From NCBI GenBank assembly GCA_945874895.1, contig CAMCIC010000004.1:124001-188000 (forward strand): 64,000 bases of DNA. The letters run 5' to 3'. This stretch comes from Akkermansia muciniphila (GTDB taxonomy: Bacteria; Verrucomicrobiota; Verrucomicrobiia; Verrucomicrobiales; Akkermansiaceae). Below, piece after piece: positions 33,911 to 42,130 of this stretch. The position numbers and the translations under genes were made by a program. The notes beneath the pieces are model-generated. The model searched no databases and was not told where the DNA came from. It worked only from the letters and a program-made list of their open reading frames with translations. How positions within the stretch are numbered: position 1 is the stretch's first letter; each line of letters opens with the position of its first letter.

Positions 33911-35965
33911 ATGCGATTCACACTGGCCATATGCACGTTGGGTTTGGCTCTCACGGTGGAGGCTCTTGAAGTCAACGATGAAGCATCGCTGACCGCTGCG
34001 ATCGATCAAGATTCATCTCGTCTGCAAGCGGCAGAAGATGAACTCAAACGCCTCGCTCACGAATGGTTCGCCCAACCCGTGGATGCCAATTTTATCCAAT
34101 TTTTGCACAACCCAGAAGTCTTCACGGGATTGCTTTGTTCGGGCAAGTATCCAGAGTCGATGAGTCAGTCACTCGATGTTCTCTTCCGCATTTGGAAAGC
34201 GGATACTTCATCGCTCAAGGGATCCGAATTGTCCACAGCACTCGCCGTTGCGCTGGTCTTTGGGGATCAGAAATGGCCCTCGGAACATGCCATGGCGCGC
34301 TACGTCTATTATCGTGATTCGCGCAGGAATGGACTGCTGCATCCGATGTTTGACACCTTGAATGTTTGGGAAAAGCGTTTTGTCGTGCGCGGTGGCGGCA
34401 ATGGCAGCTATCAATCCCATGGTGGCTGGGATGATCTATCGTTACTCTGGTTGCGTGACAACGTGAAACTCCCTGCCAAGGATTATACAGGTGCTTGTTG
34501 GCAAGCGCCCTATCGGTTGAACAACGTGTATGGGGACTCCATTCATGGAGCAAATTACTATCTCCCCTTCGAGAATCTGAACCATGCGCAGCGCGTTCGC
34601 GAGATAGGAGGTGTTTGCGGATCCCTGAGTCACTACGGTGCCAATGCTGCCATGGCCAACGGCATTCCCGCTCTCACCATGGGCGAACCAGGGCATTGCG
34701 CATATGCCGTGCGGACCGATGCTGAGACCTGGACGCCCGCCTACTCTCTCACTTGGGAACGGGGTCTGCACCATTCTCTCTGGCCGCAGCACACGTGGAC
34801 GAGCCTCATCCTTCAAAACAAAGTATTGGCATCGCGTTACGATCACGAAAAGAGCCAGAGTTTTCTCTGGTTCGCGCGGCGTTTGACGAAACAACAACCT
34901 GAATTGGCGGAGTCAGCATACCGCATGGCTCTTGAATCTCAACCGCTCCATTTACCGGCTTGGATCGAAGCCGCGCAGTTTCGCGCCACTCGCCAAACGG
35001 ATGCCGCATCGTGGAGCATGATGCAGAAATCGGCGCTGTCTGCATTGTCGGATTATCCCGAGTCGGCATGGGAAGCGGTGAAGATCATACAAAAAAACGC
35101 ACTTCCCTTGATGAATCCAGATCAACGCATTGACTTTTTGATGGCCTATCATCAAGCCATTGCCACCAGCGAGGGCCCCGTCATGTGGCACTTTGACAAG
35201 GCACTCGCGGAGCAGGCATCATGGCTCTCTGATGATCGGGAACGCCTTGCCTTTTTCGAGGCGGTGCTCGCGGTGCAATCCGCATCGAAGTCATGGTTTG
35301 CGCCCACGATCGCATGGGGTCAGCGCGCATTCACGCAAAAACCGGAAACCAGTGAAACCTACTATGCGACTTTGGGACGGGTCTTTGCCGCGGCAGCCGG
35401 GGGAACGAATGTCGATGGACTGCGTTCCGCTCTTCGCCCTGCGATCCTCGCCGCAGCATCGTCCCAAAACGTGTCTGCATTCCAGGCACTGGGTCAAGCA
35501 GGCAAGACTTTTCTCCCCCAAAAACCGATCGATTACGAAGCATTTCCCGGTGACCTTCTCAGTTCCGGAGGATTGCTCAAGCCAACCTCCACGAGCAACT
35601 GGGATACACCGGAACAGCACTGGGGGGTTCTCGAATCGACAGGTGGGAGCTTTCATACGAACCGAGAAGTTCACGCCGGATGCCTTGTGCGTCTCGGTAA
35701 GCTGGGCGATCTCTCAGGCATTGTCATCGTCAATCAAGGGGGCGGTCAGAATGGACCTCGTCAAATTCCCCTCAGCGTTTCCGTTTCCGAAGACGGTCAA
35801 CAGTGGACAGAAGTATTCACGAGCCGCGAAAATGCTCCTCTGTGGCGTATTCCGCTTCAAGGAAAAGCCTCACGTGTTCAGTTCATCAAAGTCGCTCGTA
35901 GTGACGATAGAAATGAATTTTTCCACCTCTCCGCCATTCACGCTTACGGGAAACGACTCCAATGA
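33911..35965 (+). CDS. Exported transglutaminase-like protein with C-terminal discoidin-like domain
   Basis: A 684-residue exported protein (signal MRFTLAICTLGLALTVEA). A transglutaminase/papain-like catalytic core is visible: nucleophile Cys 236 in REIGGVCGSLSHY, then GIPALTMGEPGHCAYAV with His 262, followed by a Trp/Asp-containing segment. The middle (about 320-540) is helical and TPR-like (LAESAYRMALESQP). Residues 545-684 form a beta-rich F5/8 type C (discoidin-like) domain (VSVSEDGQQWTEVF ... VQFIKVARSDDRNEFFHLSAIHAYG), typical of carbohydrate or surface binding. The stop overlaps the next gene (ATGA), so the two proteins are coupled. ATG 33854 would give a longer N terminus. Substrate unknown. 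Confidence 0.75.
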   Translation: MRFTLAICTLGLALTVEALEVNDEASLTAAIDQDSSRLQAAEDELKRLAHEWFAQPVDANFIQFLHNPEVFTGLLCSGKYPESMSQSLDVLFRIWKADTSSLKGSELSTALAVALVFGDQKWPSEHAMARYVYYRDSRRNGLLHPMFDTLNVWEKRFVVRGGGNGSYQSHGGWDDLSLLWLRDNVKLPAKDYTGACWQAPYRLNNVYGDSIHGANYYLPFENLNHAQRVREIGGVCGSLSHYGANAAMANGIPALTMGEPGHCAYAVRTDAETWTPAYSLTWERGLHHSLWPQHTWTSLILQNKVLASRYDHEKSQSFLWFARRLTKQQPELAESAYRMALESQPLHLPAWIEAAQFRATRQTDAASWSMMQKSALSALSDYPESAWEAVKIIQKNALPLMNPDQRIDFLMAYHQAIATSEGPVMWHFDKALAEQASWLSDDRERLAFFEAVLAVQSASKSWFAPTIAWGQRAFTQKPETSETYYATLGRVFAAAAGGTNVDGLRSALRPAILAAASSQNVSAFQALGQAGKTFLPQKPIDYEAFPGDLLSSGGLLKPTSTSNWDTPEQHWGVLESTGGSFHTNREVHAGCLVRLGKLGDLSGIVIVNQGGGQNGPRQIPLSVSVSEDGQQWTEVFTSRENAPLWRIPLQGKASRVQFIKVARSDDRNEFFHLSAIHAYGKRLQ

Positions 35966-37200
35966 AACTTCTCACACGCATCGCGACTGCCATGATCTTC
36001 TGCTGTGCGGCCCCAGCCGCTCAGCGTGCCAGCGACTACCAGGACGCCAAGCGTCTGGCCAAAGAAAATGCATCTGACATCGTCGTTCTGGTCATCGGAT
36101 CTGACTGGAATCAACCAAGCCGACGCTACGCCACGGCATGGAACGATGCGGCATTCGTTAGCTCATTGCCACCCCAGACGATACTGTTGTGTTGGGACAA
36201 ACAAGAAAGTCCCGATGAAGCAGCCAAGGCCTGCGCCCTAAAAAATAAGGAATGCCCTGCAGCGGTGCGTAGCATCCCGGGGCTTGCCTTGATCGATAAA
36301 GATGGGCGTCTGGTGGGATCAAGAAACGGCGCACAGGAACTGGGTGATCCCTCGATGCTCGTCAGGCATATCAAGAGCCTGGTGGCCATCCGAGAGCAGC
36401 GAGATGCCTGTTGGAAAAGGGCGGAACAGATACAAGGAGTCAAACGCGCGGAAGCACTAGGACAAGGACTGGATATCATGGGACAGCGTCTAGGGCACGC
36501 GAAAGCTTACGACCCGGTTTTACAGGAAATCAAAAAAGCCGACCCCGATGACAAAAGTGGATACGTGGGCAAATACCAATTTCCCGGCGCCGATCTAGCG
36601 CCTCACGTTTTATCGACCTACGCGCAAAAAAAATTGTTTTCAGAAGGAGAAAACTACCTGCTGCAGTGGCATCGTAATTCTCGTCTGGATGCGGAACAGC
36701 GCCAGCATCTGCAAGCCGCGCGATTCTGCCTCTATCAAAACTGGCCTGAAAAACAGGCCATGGTTCGCAAGGCTCTGGAAGATCTGCGCGATGTTGATCC
36801 CAAAAGCATCATGGGGCAGTCGGCGGCTCGCTATCTTGAGCACCTTTTCCCGCCTCTCACCTACGAAGGTGGATGGAAACCAAGTCACCTCAATGGTCAA
36901 CGGTCGTCATGGAAAATGGATGTCACTCGACAAATTTCTGAGAAAAGAAACTACGCCCTCACATTCCAATATCAATCAGGGGGTGACGCCCTTGTCATCC
37001 ATGGCACCAAACTCATGGACCGCCAAGGAGAACTGAGCGTGGACGAGCATGCGGGCAGCACAGGTCATCAGAATAAGGAAAACACCTACCGATTTTCCCT
37101 CAAGCGTCGCCCAGTGGGGCAGGTCTGGCTGCATACCGAAGTCTCCGCGGGGACCCGCAATGATAGCGCGGGAACTTTTTTGATAGAGACGGCTCAATAG
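35962..37200 (+). CDS. Exported thioredoxin-like protein lacking redox cysteines
   Basis: A 412-residue exported protein (signal MKLLTRIATAMIFCCAAPAA). Residues 25-145 follow a thioredoxin fold: VVLVIGSDWNQPSRRY stands where WCxxC would be, with N50 and S53 in place of both cysteines. The cis-proline region is present (RSIPGLALIDKDGRLVG). The rest is helical (150-280), ending in a beta-rich segment (about 300-412). It therefore should not be an oxidoreductase; it may be a scaffold or peroxiredoxin-like binding domain. Coupled by a 4-base overlap to the transglutaminase-like gene, so the pair is likely one exported system. Confidence 0.75.
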   Translation: MKLLTRIATAMIFCCAAPAAQRASDYQDAKRLAKENASDIVVLVIGSDWNQPSRRYATAWNDAAFVSSLPPQTILLCWDKQESPDEAAKACALKNKECPAAVRSIPGLALIDKDGRLVGSRNGAQELGDPSMLVRHIKSLVAIREQRDACWKRAEQIQGVKRAEALGQGLDIMGQRLGHAKAYDPVLQEIKKADPDDKSGYVGKYQFPGADLAPHVLSTYAQKKLFSEGENYLLQWHRNSRLDAEQRQHLQAARFCLYQNWPEKQAMVRKALEDLRDVDPKSIMGQSAARYLEHLFPPLTYEGGWKPSHLNGQRSSWKMDVTRQISEKRNYALTFQYQSGGDALVIHGTKLMDRQGELSVDEHAGSTGHQNKENTYRFSLKRRPVGQVWLHTEVSAGTRNDSAGTFLIETAQ

Positions 37201-37222
37201 ATTCTCGGCGATACCGTGCTCC

Positions 37223-38206
37223 TCATGAGTCAGCAGGGATGGTTTTCAAAAACTCGCGACTGAAGGAAATGCGGTCTGCGGCCTTTTCCGTAGGATGAAT
37301 CTTGTGGCGATCCACCACCGGTTGCAACCGTTTCATCAAGCCGATGCCGTTTGCCATCTGGATGGCCAATCCCGGACGAGCATTGACCTCGATCATCAGC
37401 GGACCTCTTGTTTCATCCACCATCAAGTCCACACCGAGATAGCCCAGTTCGGTCATTTCATGGCATGTGACTGCGATCTCCAAAATCTTTTCCCAAAACG
37501 GAATGCGCACTCCAATCAACGGCGTTTTCAAGTCAGGATGAACATCCACCATAGATCCATGATGCACAGCGCGCACTGTCAATCCACTTGCCAGATCGAT
37601 CCCGATGCCGATGGCTCCCTGATGCAGGTTCGCCCTGCCATCTGACTCCTTGGTTGCCGCGCGCAACATCGCCATCACAGGATAGCCGTGAAGCATGACG
37701 ATGCGAATATCGGGCGCCCCTTGGAAACTGATTGCAGTGAGAATTTGGGTAGGAATGACACGATATTCGATCAATACATGGTCACGATTGCCCCCCAAAC
37801 TGAATAAGCCCGCCAGTATGTTTTCTGCATGATGGCGCAATTCATCACCACTCAAGCGTGAACCGCTTGGTTTCACATAAGAATCGCCATCGCGATGATC
37901 GATTACCATCACCCCTTTGCCACCACTGCCACGAGCGGGCTTCATCACAAACGAATCGTATACTGAGAGCTTCTGCTCCATCGTAGCTACATCGTGCGGA
38001 GATTTCACTACAAGATAGGTTTGTGGCACTTCCAGACCACGCTCCTCAGCGAGAGCCTTGGTGATCAACTTATCATCGACGCGTTGGTAGAGATGCCTTG
38101 GATTGTTCGGTAAAAGAAAGCGGGCATTGCGCATATTAATGCCCATCACACCCATGACACTCAGTTCATGAGGAGTGCGAAACCAACGGTGCCACCAGTG
38201 TTTCAT
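37223..38206 (-). CDS. Alpha-L-glutamate ligase-like ATP-grasp protein (RimK-related)
   Basis: A 327-residue ATP-grasp enzyme. Core motifs are DKLITKALAEERGLEVPQTY, FVMKPARGSGGKGVMVI (ATP-binding loop), HVLIEYRVIPTQIL and the magnesium-binding PLMIEVNARPGLAIQMAN. This matches the RimK-related glutamate ligase-like family that occurs with a retropepsin-like protease and a transglutaminase-7TM protein, both encoded directly upstream. Such ligases join amino acids, often glutamate, to an amino group. The product here is unknown. It is the last gene of the three-gene cassette, 10 bases after the 7TM gene. Confidence 0.85.
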   Translation of the reverse strand: MKHWWHRWFRTPHELSVMGVMGINMRNARFLLPNNPRHLYQRVDDKLITKALAEERGLEVPQTYLVVKSPHDVATMEQKLSVYDSFVMKPARGSGGKGVMVIDHRDGDSYVKPSGSRLSGDELRHHAENILAGLFSLGGNRDHVLIEYRVIPTQILTAISFQGAPDIRIVMLHGYPVMAMLRAATKESDGRANLHQGAIGIGIDLASGLTVRAVHHGSMVDVHPDLKTPLIGVRIPFWEKILEIAVTCHEMTELGYLGVDLMVDETRGPLMIEVNARPGLAIQMANGIGLMKRLQPVVDRHKIHPTEKAADRISFSREFLKTIPADS

Positions 38207-38216
38207 TCGTATCGGA

Positions 38217-39764
38217 TCAAGCTTCTGTGAAATTGCGGAAGCGGTGCAACTCGCTCAAACGGTAACCCGTATAGCGTCCGATCAGCAGAATGGCCGCTAG
38301 TAAAACAAGCAACAGTTCAGGGAAATACTGCGCCCAATACTGGATTTGAGGCACCTTCATCACCAGATAAGCGACGACAGCAACCACCACCGATCCTCCC
38401 ACCTGCATGATCGCGCTACGCTTGCCCTCTTCCTCCCAAATCAACGACATCCGCTCGATGGTCCATGCTATGATGATCATGGGAAACAAGGTGATTTGCA
38501 ATCCACCGCGCATTCCCATGCGCCAACTTACGATCGACATGACCAGCATGAGCAAAGTCACAATCACCACGCAGGCGGCAACCCGAGGAACAACGAGCAA
38601 ATTCATACTTGAAAGAAGAAATCGGAAATACAATCCGACCGCTACGATGACAGAGAACATCGCAATCCCTCGTCCCAAATCCATCTCCAAAAATGCGAGT
38701 GCCAAAAGAACCGGCATGAAAGTACCCAAAGTGGGAAGGCCCACAATGTTTCGCAGAATCACAACCACGAAGGCCCCCAGAGGAATCAGAACCACGTATC
38801 GAAACACCGCGCGCTCAGACACAGGAAGCGCCAAGATGGTCGAAGCCAGCAGAGTCGACCCCCGCAAATGATTCATGCGTTCAACGGGAATCATGTCGCG
38901 CACCACGGTGAAACTCACTTTGGAATTTTCTCCGCCATACACCTCCAACAAGGGAATACCACCACGATTCCATACGAATGTGCTGTCGCCGCGAAGACTC
39001 ACGTTCGGCTGCGCAGGGTTTTTTACTTTCCATGTCGTGCCATCACAATACTCGATCAAAGGAATCGCCTGCTGTGGACCAGCTCCCGCATCCAATCGGA
39101 TTCCGTGAGCAAGGCGCGCGGGAATCCCCGCCATTTGCAAAAGATCAATTCCCATCACAATCAACAACTTCTCCGCCGTGACTTTTTCCACCTGCTCGTA
39201 GTGGCGTCTCAACAACAGCACCTCCTGAGCGGAATGATCCTTCGAAACTTGCAGGAATAAATGAGTAAAAAAAGTATCTGTATCAGCAGAAACCTCTCTG
39301 GATTTTTGAATCAGAACCTGAGCTGCTCTATCGATCGAACCCGAAAAACCTGGTGCCACAGCGATCGGAGGAGTCCCCGTCACCTCTTCCCCTCCTCCAC
39401 CCGTTGGAAAGTGTTCGGGAAATCGAACCCGATAGTAGAGAGCGTGAGATCCGTCCCTGGGTTGACGAGCCGACCACACTGCCTTCACTCCGGATGCTCC
39501 GGTATCCGTATGAAACCCGAAGCCCAGTGACCCGGCATCTTGACCTACGTTCTCATCGTAGGCCGCCGAAGGCAACGCCAGCTTGATGCTGCAGGGCTGG
39601 TCACCAACGGAAAAAAACGTGACCTTGGCTTCCACCAACCAAGAAGATGACTTTTTTCCCACCCAGATCGGCACACCCAATGTGCGGTTTTTCACGATTG
39701 TGAAACCGATTCCCATCGCACACAAAAATATCACGGACAGGACCAGTCTCATGGGCGAGGACAT
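38217..39764 (-). CDS. Inactive transglutaminase fused to seven-helix membrane domain
   Basis: A 515-residue inner-membrane protein. A single N-terminal helix (LVLSVIFLCAMGIGFTIV) leads into an exported domain whose transglutaminase core is recognisable by AGIPARLAHGIRLDAG and the GTTWKVKNP strand, but the nucleophile cysteine is missing (region EKLLIVMGIDLLQM). About seven hydrophobic helices follow from residue 330 on (VLIPLGAFVVVILR ... LLLVLLAAILLIGR). This is the known 'inactive transglutaminase fused to 7TM' type, always found with the neighbouring ligase and protease. ATG 39764 leaves 10 bases after the protease gene; an ATG at 39830 would overlap it by 56 bases. Confidence 0.85.
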   Translation of the reverse strand: MSSPMRLVLSVIFLCAMGIGFTIVKNRTLGVPIWVGKKSSSWLVEAKVTFFSVGDQPCSIKLALPSAAYDENVGQDAGSLGFGFHTDTGASGVKAVWSARQPRDGSHALYYRVRFPEHFPTGGGGEEVTGTPPIAVAPGFSGSIDRAAQVLIQKSREVSADTDTFFTHLFLQVSKDHSAQEVLLLRRHYEQVEKVTAEKLLIVMGIDLLQMAGIPARLAHGIRLDAGAGPQQAIPLIEYCDGTTWKVKNPAQPNVSLRGDSTFVWNRGGIPLLEVYGGENSKVSFTVVRDMIPVERMNHLRGSTLLASTILALPVSERAVFRYVVLIPLGAFVVVILRNIVGLPTLGTFMPVLLALAFLEMDLGRGIAMFSVIVAVGLYFRFLLSSMNLLVVPRVAACVVIVTLLMLVMSIVSWRMGMRGGLQITLFPMIIIAWTIERMSLIWEEEGKRSAIMQVGGSVVVAVVAYLVMKVPQIQYWAQYFPELLLVLLAAILLIGRYTGYRLSELHRFRNFTEA

Positions 39765-39774
39765 GTCACGTATC

Positions 39775-40461
39775 TTAGCGCATGATTTTGTCGTCGGCAA
39801 GATATGTTCGACTGGGATCCACCCAGCCAAGAACTTGGATGGTGGATCGACCGATCAACACAGGACAATTCATATTGTTCCGGTTGTTGAGGGAAAATTC
39901 CGCTTTGACTGTCCGCTCGCCGATTTGGAAAGTCAAACGCACTACATTGCGGCGCAGGGAATCTCCGCCTGGTTCCTTGATCATCACCGTCCGTATCAAT
40001 GGTGCCTCCATGTCGTAGCGCTTGGCATCCACTTTATGGGGATCCGTCACTGCGAACCTGACCCATTTCTTACCGTCGCGCTCGAAAATTTGCTGATTTT
40101 CCGCATGGAGGGAACTCGTGGTGGCTCCAGTATCAAGCTTTGCTACCATCGCATCGGCCATACCAACGATTTTGATTTTCTCCTGCCATCCGAATACCTG
40201 TATCGGATCAGAACTAACGGGCCGGGCGACTTTCGCCGTATCTGCCGCTTCGATTTTCTCCGCTAGGACTTCCTCATCTTGCACGGAATCCGCCGATGCT
40301 TCTCCAGTGGCATGCTGCCCATGGTGCTCGGGAGTGGATGATGATTGGCTAGATTTGAGGGGAGACTTGGGATTTTTTCCTGACTCCACCGCTTCGCAAA
40401 AAGCCAATGATCCTACGGCGATCCAAACCCTTAGTGTGAGGAAAGAAAAATTTTCCATCAT
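39775..40461 (-). CDS. Exported retropepsin-like aspartic protease (Zn_protease family)
   Basis: A 228-residue protein of the family named ATP-dependent zinc protease (PF05618 type), now understood as retropepsin-like. The catalytic aspartate is D110 in AKLDTGATTSSLHA. The fold continues through VRFAVTDPHKVDAKRYD and ends in PVLIGRSTIQVLGWVDPS, matching the family. The first 25 residues are a signal peptide or anchor (FSFLTLRVWIAVGSLAFCEA), followed by a Ser/His-rich linker to residue 80. It is the first gene of the cassette with the 7TM and ATP-grasp proteins. The target is probably the ligase product or an exported polypeptide; this is inference. Confidence 0.88.
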   Translation of the reverse strand: MMENFSFLTLRVWIAVGSLAFCEAVESGKNPKSPLKSSQSSSTPEHHGQHATGEASADSVQDEEVLAEKIEAADTAKVARPVSSDPIQVFGWQEKIKIVGMADAMVAKLDTGATTSSLHAENQQIFERDGKKWVRFAVTDPHKVDAKRYDMEAPLIRTVMIKEPGGDSLRRNVVRLTFQIGERTVKAEFSLNNRNNMNCPVLIGRSTIQVLGWVDPSRTYLADDKIMR

Positions 40462-40521
40462 AAGGCGTATGGATCTCGATAGGTCTCCAGCGGAATGGAC
40501 ATCCGCTGAGAAAAATCAGCG

Positions 40522-41307
40522 TTAGCGGGAAGCCACCGGTGCTTTCGGTTGATGAGCTTTGAGAGCTGCGTCAGACAATCCTTTTTCCCAAGTCTTGTAT
40601 TCCGCTGCTTCAATCACTTCCAGAGAACCAACCATGTTGCCATGACCTTCTCCGCAAAGCTGTCCGCAAACGACCGAAGTTTCCAGGGTCTTGATCGGAG
40701 TGAACCACATGGGAATTTCCTTGCCAGGAATCGCATCCTGCTGAATGCGCATCGGCACGATGGAATAATTGTGGATCACATCTTTTGTGCCGATATTGAG
40801 GATGGCAGGAATGCCCTTAGGCAATTTCAGAATAGGACTGGTAAAGTCGTCGGCGGCATTTGGGTCAGTATAATCGATTCCAAGCTCATTGGTGCTGGAA
40901 ATGGCGAAGGGATCAATGCGACCGAACTTACCGTCTGCGCCTGGGTAATGATAAGTCCAGCCGAACTGCCATCCCACTACGCGCACGCGCACGTGATCGT
41001 TTTGCACCACGAGTTTGAAAGTATCCGTTCTTTCGCGCCATAAAGGAATGGCAAAACCGAGCAACAAGACAGCCTCGATGATGATCACCGCAATTTCGAT
41101 ATGCGAAGAAGCATGGTTGGTCACACCATGATAATCTGCCTTAGGTCGGGCTGAGCGACGGAAGCGCAACAGAGTCACAGCCATGTAAACGGACCAACCG
41201 ATGAACAAGACGATCATGAACCAATGCACCACATCGATAAGGTGGTCAACCTGAGGGCCATGGTCGGAAAAACTATCGGGAATACCTAGGAATTTGGATG
41301 GAGACAT
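40522..41307 (-). CDS. ctaC: Cytochrome c oxidase subunit II
   Basis: A 261-residue subunit carrying the CuA centre that accepts electrons from cytochrome c. CuA ligands are complete: His 179 in DVIHNY and the VCGQLCGEGHGNM cluster (Cys 214, Cys 218, His 222, Met 225). Two N-terminal membrane helices precede the cupredoxin domain (VVHWFMIVLFIGWSVYMAV and IEIAVIIIEAVLLLGFAIPLW). The aromatic patch WQFGWTYHYPG is present. No C-terminal cytochrome c domain, so aa3-type, not caa3 fused. It is unusual that it is the last gene of the oxidase operon, 12 bases after two tiny membrane-protein genes. Confidence 0.95.
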   Translation of the reverse strand: MSPSKFLGIPDSFSDHGPQVDHLIDVVHWFMIVLFIGWSVYMAVTLLRFRRSARPKADYHGVTNHASSHIEIAVIIIEAVLLLGFAIPLWRERTDTFKLVVQNDHVRVRVVGWQFGWTYHYPGADGKFGRIDPFAISSTNELGIDYTDPNAADDFTSPILKLPKGIPAILNIGTKDVIHNYSIVPMRIQQDAIPGKEIPMWFTPIKTLETSVVCGQLCGEGHGNMVGSLEVIEAAEYKTWEKGLSDAALKAHQPKAPVASR

Positions 41308-41319
41308 AAGAACGGAAGA

Positions 41320-41529
41320 TTAGGGAGCAACAGGAGTTTCAGAGACAAGGGCGGCTTCCTCTTCCATGGCGCATTTTTTCGCCCTCAGGGCGAGACGCAC
41401 CATGAAAAAAACGATGGATGCCGCTACGAGCACTATGACAATGAGCAGAAAAAAGATCGACCAACCGACGGCATCACTGCCACCGAGAGCACTATTGGCC
41501 TGACATGTCACACAAGAAAGCATGGTCAT
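41320..41529 (-). CDS. Small membrane protein in cox operon
   Basis: A 69-residue protein with one helix (VGWSIFFLLIVIVLVAASIVFFMVRL) and a short exported N terminus containing SCVTCQANSALG, in which a CxxC pair might bind metal or form a disulfide. Its place inside the cytochrome oxidase operon suggests an accessory or assembly role. No family is recognised. Two start ATGs (41529, 41523) are possible. Confidence 0.6.
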   Translation of the reverse strand: MTMLSCVTCQANSALGGSDAVGWSIFFLLIVIVLVAASIVFFMVRLALRAKKCAMEEEAALVSETPVAP

Positions 41530-41535
41530 AAAAGG

Positions 41536-41736
41536 TTAGAGAATCATATTGGCGGACTTCTTCCAGAAATAAACCGCGTAAATGGGAACCAACAGCAGTC
41601 CAGCAACGCCGCACCATCCGATGGCACGAGTCATGGCCGATGCGTCGACCGACCAAACAAAAGACCACATCACAAAAAACAGACTCATCAGAAATGTGAA
41701 GGCAACAAAAACGATGTGAAAAGATTTGAGTGACAT
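41536..41736 (-). CDS. Small two-helix membrane protein in cox operon
   Basis: A 66-residue protein with two hydrophobic segments (FHIVFVAFTFLMSLFFVMW and GVAGLLLVPIYAVYFWK). It sits between subunit IV and another small membrane-protein gene in the oxidase operon. Probably an oxidase accessory or assembly peptide; no known family was recognised. Confidence 0.6.
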   Translation of the reverse strand: MSLKSFHIVFVAFTFLMSLFFVMWSFVWSVDASAMTRAIGWCGVAGLLLVPIYAVYFWKKSANMIL

Positions 41737-41758
41737 GGCAATGGAGCTTTCGTGAAAA

Positions 41759-42106
41759 TTAAAACGGCAGACCGATATTGAATCCGTTGAAATGAATGGG
41801 GTCGCTTTTGGCAGCCATGATCAGAGCAATCATGAAGGCGAAGAACACCATCGCTCCGAAGAAGATCCAGTAGATGGCCTTTTTCTCATGATTCAAGTGC
41901 ATGAAAATGTATCCAACGAGGGTAGCCTTAAACGACGCGATCAGAAGACCGAGGATCATGTCCCAGTGGTCGAAACCATGAACGCCGATATCCAAGGCAG
42001 GGATCGTCGCTACGGCAACCGTGACGCCGGTGAAGATGAAAAGAACGAGTCCAATGACCGTGTAGATCTTGAGCGACTTTTTGATTTGTTCGGGTGAATC
42101 AGCCAT
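41759..42106 (-). CDS. Cytochrome c oxidase subunit IV-type protein
   Basis: A 115-residue protein with three membrane helices, matching prokaryotic oxidase subunit IV (COX4_pro/CtaF type): IKKSLKIYTVIGLVLFIFTGVTVAVA, DMILGLLIASFKATLVGYIFMHL and AIYWIFFGAMVFFAFMIALIMA (each quoted in part as visible in the sequence). Conserved HLNHEKK between helices two and three is a hallmark. It stabilises or helps assemble subunits I and III. The gene is the third of the operon, 24 bases after subunit III. Confidence 0.88.
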   Translation of the reverse strand: MADSPEQIKKSLKIYTVIGLVLFIFTGVTVAVATIPALDIGVHGFDHWDMILGLLIASFKATLVGYIFMHLNHEKKAIYWIFFGAMVFFAFMIALIMAAKSDPIHFNGFNIGLPF

Positions 42107-42130
42107 AAATCAGGGTGGGGAAATGGGGAA

